Of a stretch of 64,000 bases of DNA, positions 63,981-64,000 are shown in pieces. Source of the DNA: Corydoras sp. C115 (Eukaryota; Chordata; Actinopteri; Siluriformes; Callichthyidae); NCBI GenBank assembly GCA_019802505.1, contig JAFMOC010000378.1:639418-703417 (forward strand), given 5' to 3'. Both the position numbers and the translations under genes were made by a program. Below the pieces are notes generated by a model. That model was not told where the DNA came from. It did no database searches and was given only the letters and a program-made list of their open reading frames with translations. Within the stretch, counting starts at the first letter, position 1, and each line of letters starts with the position of its first letter.

Positions 63981-64000
63981 ATCCATCCATCTATCCATTA
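63981..64000 (-). mobile_element. Start of another Mermaid-like SINE
   Basis: ATCCATCCATCTATCCATTA is the tail end of a minus-oriented copy cut by the window edge. Confidence 0.6.

Overview
The window looks like nuclear DNA of a teleost fish. It is AT-rich and intron-containing, and packed with fish-type mobile DNA: about 60 copies or fragments of one tRNA-derived, Mermaid-like SINE, plus V-SINE-like copies, Tc1 and hAT transposons, L2/CR1-type and L1 LINEs and solo LTRs. The species cannot be fixed from the sequence; an ostariophysan is plausible from the SINE type.

Three gene classes are present. (1) Five C2H2 zinc-finger genes with 10-12 fingers each (exon spans 5971-8043 minus, 13241-14399 plus, 20452-23677 plus, 27592-30315 minus, 34293-37427 plus) and one decayed copy (45582-46880 plus). 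They share a first-exon/promoter module found nine times in the window. Four of them, plus an orphan copy at 17636, carry an identically built start exon with 67 coding bases. It encodes a 22-residue N-terminal peptide of the type MEPIPALI..KEE and ends in phase 1. In two genes (5971-7787 and 20667-23677) this exon joins the finger exon in frame, giving complete proteins of 355 and 356 residues. In the others the finger arrays are intact but the link to the start exon is out of frame or lost. (2) Three near-identical tRNA-Asp(GTC) genes (32170, 33315, 48841) on duplicated flanks. (3) The 5' part of a fish-type NLR immune receptor gene (58074 to the right edge) with three repeated, phase-symmetric short exons. 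Two duplicated copies of its probable untranslated first exon lie upstream (53661, 55977). Clustering of zinc-finger, NLR and tRNA genes in repeat-rich DNA resembles the long arm of zebrafish chromosome 4; that comparison is an inference.

Layout: 1-2340 tandem ~800-bp repeats; 2420-4772 a head-to-head pair of first-exon modules split by a hAT that holds a LINE, a solo LTR and a SINE; 4773-8230 zinc-finger gene 1; 8476-10068 complete but dead Tc1; 11.2-14.4 kb zinc-finger gene 2; 14.6-20.4 kb SINE-rich DNA with an orphan start exon; 20.4-23.7 kb zinc-finger gene 3 with a tandemly amplified intron; 25.2-26.3 kb truncated L1; 27.6-30.5 kb zinc-finger gene 4; 31.6-33.4 kb tRNA genes with a CTCF-like palindrome; 34.3-37.5 kb zinc-finger gene 5; 38.1-41.8 kb remnant LTR retroelement; 42.9-43.3 kb small membrane-protein ORF; 43.6-44.1 kb solo LTR; 45.6-46.9 kb zinc-finger pseudogene; 48.8 kb third tRNA; 49.8-50.3 kb TA microsatellites; 51 kb solo LTR; 52.2-57.4 kb duplicated NLR 5' region; 58-64 kb NLR exons with hAT, LINE and SINE insertions in the introns.

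Many mobile elements can be dated relative to the duplications because the window holds both filled and empty copies of the same site.
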